Of a stretch of DNA of 64,000 nt, positions 58,899-64,000 are shown piece after piece. The position numbers and the translations under genes are program-made. The DNA is from Mycobacterium sp. 1100029.7 (GTDB lineage: Bacteria; Actinomycetota; Actinomycetes; Mycobacteriales; Mycobacteriaceae): NCBI RefSeq assembly GCF_001665235.1, contig NZ_LZSC01000021.1, positions 182,691-246,690 on the forward strand, written 5' to 3'. The notes below the pieces were generated by a model that worked only from the letters and a program-made list of their open reading frames with translations, had not been told where the DNA came from and made no database searches. Within the stretch, counting starts at the first letter, position 1; each line of letters opens with the position of its first letter.

Positions 58899-60752
58899 CT
58901 ATCCCTGCAACTCCAGCAAGTCGATGACGCTCTGCGCCATTTCCTCCAGCGTGCGGTCCGGAATCAGCCGTAAATCCGGGTTCTTCGGCCGTTGATACGG
59001 GCTGTCGATACCGGTGAAATGCGTGATTTCACCGGCGCGGGCTTTGGCGTACAGCCCCTTGGGATCACGCGCCTCGCATTCCGACAACGGGGTGTCGCAG
59101 AACACCTCGAAGAACTCAAACCCGGCGTCGGCGTGCACTTTACGAGCCATCTCGCGGTGTTCGGACAGCGGACTGATTGCGGGCACCAGCACGGTCTGTC
59201 CGGAATCGGCGAGCAGTGTCGCGACATGGGCCAGCCGCCGCAGGTTCTCCGCCCGGTCGGCCATCGAGAAGCCCAGGTCGGCATTCAGGCCGTGGCGCAG
59301 GTTGTCGCCGTCGAGAACGTATGCGGGAACGCCTTTTTCGAGTAACTTCTGCTCGACGAGCATGGCCACCGACGATTTTCCGGCACCCGACAACCCGGTC
59401 AACCACACCGTGCGACCGCGGGCCGCCCGGTCGTCGGCGGTCACCAGCGACTCGTGCCGCACGGTGTTCGGACTGGCCTTCTGCGCGGCGACGTCGCGCA
59501 GCACCATGCCCGCCGCCACCGTGCCGTTGGTGTTCGGGTCGATCAGGATGAACGATCCGGTGCTGGCGTTGCGGGTGTACTCGTCGAGCAGCAGCGGCAC
59601 CTGGGTGCGCAATGAGATGCGGCCAAGCTCGTTGAGTTTCAACGCCGTAGCGCTCTTGTCCCGATGCAGGGTGTTGACATCAAGGCGGTAGTCCAGTGCC
59701 GTCACGCGGGCGCGGGTGGTTCGGGTGGTGTGCTTGATCACGTAATCGCGGCCCGGCTCGAGCGACGCACCGTCGGCCATCCAACACACGGTCGCATCGA
59801 AATCCTGTGCGACCCTGGGCTGGTTGTTGGTCCGGGCGATCATGTCGCCACGCGAGATGTCGATATCGTCGGCCAGGCTCACCGAAACGGCCATCGGCGG
59901 AAATGCTTCTTCCACAGGTCCGTTCGGGCCTTCGATCGCGGTGATCTTGCTGGTCTTGCCGATTGGCAGCACCACCACCTCGTCGCCCGGGCGCATCACA
60001 CCGCTGGCCACCGTTCCGGCGTAGCTGCGGTGGTCGCGATGCTCGTGAGTCTGCGGGCGGATCACGTACTGGACCGGGAACCGCACGTCGACCAGGTTGC
60101 GGTCACCGGCGACGTACACCTCTTCGAGGTGCGACAGCAACGCCGGCCCTTCATACCAGGGCGTCTTGTCCGATTTGGTCACCACATTGTCGCCGTGTAG
60201 CGCCGACATCGGGATGGTGGCCACGTCCTGCACGTCCAAACGTGCTGCGAAGGAATGGAATTCGTCTCTGATCGCCTCGAACTTCGCCCGGTCCCAGTCG
60301 ATCAGGTCCATTTTGTTGACGGCCAGCACGATGTGCTGAATGCCCAACAGCGACGCCAGGAAGGCATGCCGGCGCGACTGCTCGAGCAGGCCTTGGCGGG
60401 CGTCGACGAGCACGATCACCAGTGCGGCCGTCGACGCGCCGGTCACCATGTTGCGGGTGTACTGAATGTGGCCCGGGGTGTCGGCGATGATGAATTTCCG
60501 CCGGGGCGTGGCGAAGTAGCGATAAGCGACATCGATGGTGATGCCCTGTTCGCGTTCGGCCCGCAGGCCGTCGGTGACCAGCGCCAGATCGGTGTAGTCG
60601 TGACCGCGTTCCTTCGACGTCTTTTCGACCGCGGCCCACTGGTCTTCCATCACGGCCTTGGAGTCGTACAGGAGCCGCCCGATCAGGGTGGACTTGCCGT
60701 CGTCGACCGAGCCGGCGGTGGCGATGCGAAGCAGTGTGGTTGGAGCAGCCAT
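58899..60752 (-). CDS. cysNC: Bifunctional sulfate adenylyltransferase subunit 1/APS kinase
   Basis: The 617-residue protein joins a CysN GTPase (P-loop GSVDDGKS at 14-21, DTPGH, NKMD) to an APS kinase (P-loop GLSGAGKSS at 453-461, then DGDNLRHGLN). With CysD it makes APS and then PAPS from sulfate. The ATG shares one base with the cysD stop codon (TGATG), so the two are translationally coupled. Confidence 0.97.
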   Translation of the reverse strand: MAAPTTLLRIATAGSVDDGKSTLIGRLLYDSKAVMEDQWAAVEKTSKERGHDYTDLALVTDGLRAEREQGITIDVAYRYFATPRRKFIIADTPGHIQYTRNMVTGASTAALVIVLVDARQGLLEQSRRHAFLASLLGIQHIVLAVNKMDLIDWDRAKFEAIRDEFHSFAARLDVQDVATIPMSALHGDNVVTKSDKTPWYEGPALLSHLEEVYVAGDRNLVDVRFPVQYVIRPQTHEHRDHRSYAGTVASGVMRPGDEVVVLPIGKTSKITAIEGPNGPVEEAFPPMAVSVSLADDIDISRGDMIARTNNQPRVAQDFDATVCWMADGASLEPGRDYVIKHTTRTTRARVTALDYRLDVNTLHRDKSATALKLNELGRISLRTQVPLLLDEYTRNASTGSFILIDPNTNGTVAAGMVLRDVAAQKASPNTVRHESLVTADDRAARGRTVWLTGLSGAGKSSVAMLVEQKLLEKGVPAYVLDGDNLRHGLNADLGFSMADRAENLRRLAHVATLLADSGQTVLVPAISPLSEHREMARKVHADAGFEFFEVFCDTPLSECEARDPKGLYAKARAGEITHFTGIDSPYQRPKNPDLRLIPDRTLEEMAQSVIDLLELQG

Positions 60753-61681
60753 CAGAAGTAACCCTGCCGTTTCCGGTCTTCCATTCCAGCCTCTGAGATA
60801 CGGTCGTCGGCCCGGGTGGCCCCACGCTCGGTCAGCCGCGACACCGCGGTCTCGGCGATCACCTCCGACACCGTGCCCGCCGCGGATTCGACGCAGCCGG
60901 TGCAGGTGACATCGCCGACCGTGCGGAACCGCACCGTCTTCTCCACCACCTTTTCGTCGGCGCGTGGCTGCATGTGCCGGTGCACGGCGAGCAGCATGCC
61001 GTCGCGCTCGAACACCTTGCGGCGGTGCGCGTAATAGATCGGGGGAAGCTTGATCTTCTCGGCGCCGATGTAGGACCAGATGTCGAATTCGGTCCAGTTC
61101 GACAGCGGGAAGACCCGGATGTGCTCGCCCTTGTGGTGCCGGCCGTTGTAAAGGTTCCACAGCTCGGGCCGCTGGGCCTTCGGGTCCCACTGGCCGAATT
61201 CGTCGCGGAAGCTGAACACCCGCTCCTTGGCGCGGGCCTTCTCTTCGTCGCGGCGGGCACCACCGAATGCGGCGTCGAACTTGTTCTCCCGAATGGCCCG
61301 CAGCAGCGTCACCGTCTGGATCGGGTTACGCGACGGGATGGTCTCGACGACCCGGCCGGCGTCGATGTCCTCCTGCACCGATGCCGCCACCAGGCGCACC
61401 CCGAATTCCTCGACGAGTTCATCGCGGGTAGTAATCACCTCGTCGAAGTTGTGGCCGGTGTCGACGTGCATGACCGGGAACGGCAACCGCCCCGGGCGGA
61501 ACGCCTTGAGGGCCAGGTAAAGCATCACGATGGAGTCCTTGCCGCCGGAGAACAGCAGCACGGGCCGCTCGAACTCCGCGGCCACCTCTCGGATGATGTG
61601 GATGGCCTCGGCCTCCAGCGAGCGCAGATGGCTCAACTCGTACTGGCCGGCCGACGGACCCGCCGCTACCCCACTGGTCAT
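60752..61681 (-). CDS. cysD: Sulfate adenylyltransferase subunit 2
   Basis: The 309-residue subunit has the PP-loop SGGKDS at 45-50, which binds ATP for adenylation of sulfate, and the RRDEEKARAKER segment. It works with the GTPase part of CysNC. The start is preceded by AAGGAAG. Confidence 0.97.
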   Translation of the reverse strand: MTSGVAAGPSAGQYELSHLRSLEAEAIHIIREVAAEFERPVLLFSGGKDSIVMLYLALKAFRPGRLPFPVMHVDTGHNFDEVITTRDELVEEFGVRLVAASVQEDIDAGRVVETIPSRNPIQTVTLLRAIRENKFDAAFGGARRDEEKARAKERVFSFRDEFGQWDPKAQRPELWNLYNGRHHKGEHIRVFPLSNWTEFDIWSYIGAEKIKLPPIYYAHRRKVFERDGMLLAVHRHMQPRADEKVVEKTVRFRTVGDVTCTGCVESAAGTVSEVIAETAVSRLTERGATRADDRISEAGMEDRKRQGYF

Positions 61682-61714
61682 GGCTTCCTTATATCCCGAT
61701 AAACTTGGTAGAAC

Positions 61715-61732
61715 TGACCATGTTAACGGTCA
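61715..61732. promoter_or_regulatory. Candidate operator before cysD
   Basis: TGACC-N8-GGTCA, 33 bases before the cysD ATG, is a 5-bp dyad in an AT-rich promoter region. Its position suits a regulator of the sulfate operon; the Rrf2 protein encoded at its end is the main candidate. Confidence 0.4.
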
Positions 61733-61831
61733 TTGCGTTCATAGAACCAGTCGGGCCCAGCGGTGTCAATGGGTGACAGTCGTCCAGATCGACGCTGCCG
61801 CGAAGAAGTAAGGTGGCGCCGGCGGACGGCC

Positions 61832-62323
61832 TTAGGGGTTTACCTCTTCGAGCTTGCCGGTGGCGACGTCGAAGATGAATCCGCGCGCCGATTCGTGCTT
61901 GGTCACGAACGGGCTACTGTCGATGCGGCGCAATGACTGCCGGACGTCCTCCGCGAGATCCGGGAAGGCCTCGGCCGCCCACGGCGGTTTGACGCCCGTC
62001 TCCTCTTGGATACTGCGCTTGAAGTCGTCGTCGTTGAAGGTGAGCATCCCGCAGTCGGTGTGGTGGATCAGGATGATCTCCCGGGTGCCCAGCAGTCGCT
62101 GGCTGATGGCCAGTGAGCGCACCACATCGTCGGTGACGACGCCGCCGGCATTGCGGATGACGTGAGCTTCACCCTCGTTCAGGCCGAGTATCCGATAGAC
62201 GTCGAGCCGGGCATCCATGCACGCCACCACGGCGACGTGTTTGCTCGGCGGCATCGGCAGTGGTCCTTCGAAGGCGCTCGCATATCCGGCGTTGTGGGCC
62301 AGGTAGTCGTCGGTAACCGTCAT
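61832..62323 (-). CDS. Beta-carbonic anhydrase (Rv1284-like)
   Basis: The 163-residue enzyme interconverts CO2 and bicarbonate. The zinc site is Cys35, His88 and Cys91, with Asp37 and Arg39 forming the usual dyad, in CMDAR and HHTDCG. Length and residues match M. tuberculosis Rv1284. It lies upstream of cysD with a 150-base gap and is divergent from oppB. Confidence 0.95.
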   Translation of the reverse strand: MTVTDDYLAHNAGYASAFEGPLPMPPSKHVAVVACMDARLDVYRILGLNEGEAHVIRNAGGVVTDDVVRSLAISQRLLGTREIILIHHTDCGMLTFNDDDFKRSIQEETGVKPPWAAEAFPDLAEDVRQSLRRIDSSPFVTKHESARGFIFDVATGKLEEVNP

Positions 62324-62491
62324 GCCAGTCTCCTCGGATATTTGCTGCGCGGACGCCTGCCGCGACGGACCTTAACAATCGGGAACCTGGAATTCACGGG
62401 TGAAAATCAGTGGGAACCCAAGCGCGGCCGCGACGGCTTCCGGCGTCGCTCGCTACCCTGTCCCAATGCGATGCAGGCGGGCCCACCTGGC

Positions 62492-63469
62492 ATGATCCGG
62501 TACCTTGCCCGGCGATTCCTCAACTACGTCGTCCTGCTGGTGCTGGCGTCTTTCCTGGCTTTCCTGCTGACCTCGCTGACCTTTCATCCGCTCGACAGCT
62601 TCATGCAGCGCCACCCGGTGCCGCCGCCGGAGGCCATCCACGCCAAGGCCGTTCAGTTGGGGTTGGACAAGCCGGTGCCCATCCGGTACGCCCACTGGGT
62701 TGCCGGCGTGGTGCACGGTGATTTCGGGGTGACCGTCACCGGCCATCCGGTCTCCCAGGAACTGTGGCGCCGCGTCGGGGTGAGCCTGCGGCTGGTGGTC
62801 ACCGGGTCGGTGCTGGGCACGCTGATCGGTGTCATCCTGGGCGCCTGGGGCGCGGTCCGCCAGTACCACCTCAGCGATCGGGTGATCACCGTGCTGTCGC
62901 TGGTCGTGTTGAGCGTCCCCTCTTTTGTCCTGGCGAGCCTGCTGATTCTCGGGGCGCTGCGGGTCAACATGCTCGCCGGCGTGGGGATCTTTCAGTACAC
63001 CGGTGAAACCGCACCCCTGCCGCCCACCAGCACCGTCGACGCGCTGATCGAACGCCTGCAGCACATCGTGCTGCCCACCCTCACCCTGGCGCTGGGCGCG
63101 ATCGCGAGTTTCAGCCGCTACCAACGCAATGCGATGCTCGACGTGCTGGGCGAGGACTTCATCCGGACCGCCCGCGCCAAGGGCCTGACCCGCCGGCGTG
63201 CGCTGTTCAAACACGGCTTGCGCACCGCGCTCATTCCGATGGCGACCTTGTTCGCCTACGGCGTCAGCGGCCTGGTCGTCGGCGCGGTGTTCGTCGAGAA
63301 GATCTTCGGTTGGCACGGCATGGGCGAATGGGTGGTGTCCGGCATCGCCACCCAGGATGCCAACGTCGTCGCCGCGATCACGCTGTTCTCCGGCGCGGCG
63401 GTTCTGCTGGCCGGCCTGTTGTCCGACGTCATCTACGCGGCGCTGGATCCCCGGGTGCGGGTCGCATGA
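62492..63469 (+). CDS. oppB: Peptide ABC transporter permease OppB
   Basis: The 325-residue permease has six membrane helices and the ATPase-contact (EAA) loop DFIRTARAKGLTRRRALFKHGLR. The ATG at 62492 matches the mycobacterial start and gives the ortholog's length; the much longer ORF crosses the carbonic anhydrase gene. It forms a heterodimer with OppC and imports oligopeptides such as glutathione in mycobacteria. Confidence 0.95.
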   Translation: MIRYLARRFLNYVVLLVLASFLAFLLTSLTFHPLDSFMQRHPVPPPEAIHAKAVQLGLDKPVPIRYAHWVAGVVHGDFGVTVTGHPVSQELWRRVGVSLRLVVTGSVLGTLIGVILGAWGAVRQYHLSDRVITVLSLVVLSVPSFVLASLLILGALRVNMLAGVGIFQYTGETAPLPPTSTVDALIERLQHIVLPTLTLALGAIASFSRYQRNAMLDVLGEDFIRTARAKGLTRRRALFKHGLRTALIPMATLFAYGVSGLVVGAVFVEKIFGWHGMGEWVVSGIATQDANVVAAITLFSGAAVLLAGLLSDVIYAALDPRVRVA

Positions 63470-64000
63470 CGCAAGACGCGGAAACCACGCCGGTACGGTC
63501 CGGCGTCGACGCGGCCGCCACGTTCACCTCACGCCGAAACCTGTTGGTGCGCCGATTCTTTCGTAACAAGCCGGCGGCGGGGGCGCTGATTCTGCTGCTG
63601 CTGTCCTTCATCGCCTGCTACGCGCTGCCTGCGCTGCTGCCCTACAGCTACACCGAGCTGGACCTACACGCGCTGCTGCAGCCGCCCTCGTCACGACACT
63701 GGTTCGGCACCAATGCGCTGGGCCAGGACCTACTGGCCCGGACATTGAGCGGCATGCAGAAGTCGCTGTTGATCGGCTTCTGCGTGGCCGTGATCTCGAC
63801 CACCATCGCCGCGACCGTCGGCTCGATCGCCGGCTACTTCGGCGGCTGGCGCGACCGGACACTGATGTGGGTGGTGGACCTACTGCTGGTGGTGCCGAGC
63901 TTTCTGCTCATCGCGATCGTCACGCCGCGCACCATCCGGGAACTGACCATCCAGCCGAACGCCGCGAGCAGCACGATCAACCACAGGATGCTGTTCGACT
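63466..64000 (+). CDS. oppC: Peptide ABC transporter permease OppC, partial and rearranged
   Basis: The ATG at 63466 overlaps the oppB stop (ATGA). The first 155 codons are normal OppC: a polar start, helix 1 (about 40-60), HWFGTNALGQDLLARTL (84-100) and VVPSFLLIAIVTPRT. From about 63931 the expected sequence stops, and the reading continues as the reverse complement of OppC. The gene runs off the window, so it cannot be judged complete. Confidence 0.85.
   Translation, partial: MTQDAETTPVRSGVDAAATFTSRRNLLVRRFFRNKPAAGALILLLLSFIACYALPALLPYSYTELDLHALLQPPSSRHWFGTNALGQDLLARTLSGMQKSLLIGFCVAVISTTIAATVGSIAGYFGGWRDRTLMWVVDLLLVVPSFLLIAIVTPRTIRELTIQPNAASSTINHRMLFD
63931..64000. other. Inverted segment inside oppC
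   Basis: Read on the minus strand in one frame, 64000-63931 encodes SNSILWLIVLLAAFGWMVSSRMV. That is the helix and following loop an OppC should have straight after VTPRT. So at least 70 bases are inverted relative to the gene. The break falls at about 63931, at ACCA, whose complement TGGT may mark the other end just outside the window. Confidence 0.75.

Overview
The window is high-GC actinobacterial DNA and almost certainly comes from a Mycobacterium. The rRNA operon lies directly downstream of murA and convergent to ogt. The F-ATP synthase operon carries the mycobacterial b-delta fusion, and the cysNC/cysD/beta-carbonic-anhydrase/opp block has the order I remember from M. tuberculosis. MurA has Asp where most bacteria have Cys, several enzymes belong to mycothiol- or F420-dependent families, and there are DUF732 secreted proteins. 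The 16S helix 18 is short and helix 10 is of slow-grower type; from memory this fits a slow grower near the M. simiae group better than M. tuberculosis, but species cannot be fixed here.

Region 1 (1-12.5 kb) is accessory. It holds a partial gene, an MFS exporter divergent from a LysR regulator, a six-helix membrane protein with an HxlR regulator, then a TetR regulator followed by an SDR, a quinone oxidoreductase, a patatin-like hydrolase, a tautomerase and an Rv2466c-like thioredoxin-fold protein. Facing these on the minus strand are a mycothiol-dependent isomerase-family protein and an enoyl-CoA hydratase/CaiB CoA-transferase pair. Three copies of one palindrome, TATGY-N6-RCATA, lie before the TetR gene, the SDR gene and the hydratase gene, so one regulator probably controls both arms.

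Region 2 (12.5-43.7 kb) is core genome: ada-alkA and ogt (alkylation repair), a 5S-23S-16S rRNA operon on the minus strand with two tandem promoters, murA, a cobalamin adenosyltransferase, a DUF2550 protein, atpIBEF-FH-AGDC, wecA, threonylcarbamoyl-AMP synthase, prmC, prfA, rpmE, rho, thrB-thrC-hom, lysA, argS and tRNA-Arg(CCG). Most genes run on the minus strand in tightly coupled operons.

Region 3 (43.7-58.4 kb) is a variable block between argS and the sulfate genes. It holds a frameshifted ORF beside the tRNA, a condensation-domain/GNAT fusion, an alpha/beta hydrolase, five small predicted secreted proteins, a GMC oxidoreductase-methyltransferase-IclR operon, a DUF1345 membrane protein, a Nudix hydrolase, a ketosteroid-isomerase-like protein, an RCK-pore-RCK potassium channel, an F420-type oxidoreductase and two VOC proteins. 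Region 4 (58.4-64 kb) is sulfate activation (Rrf2 regulator, cysNC, cysD), a beta-carbonic anhydrase and the divergent oppB-oppC permease genes.

The most striking anomaly is at the very end. From about 63931 the oppC sequence continues as the reverse complement of what OppC should encode there. This is either a small inversion or an assembly error.
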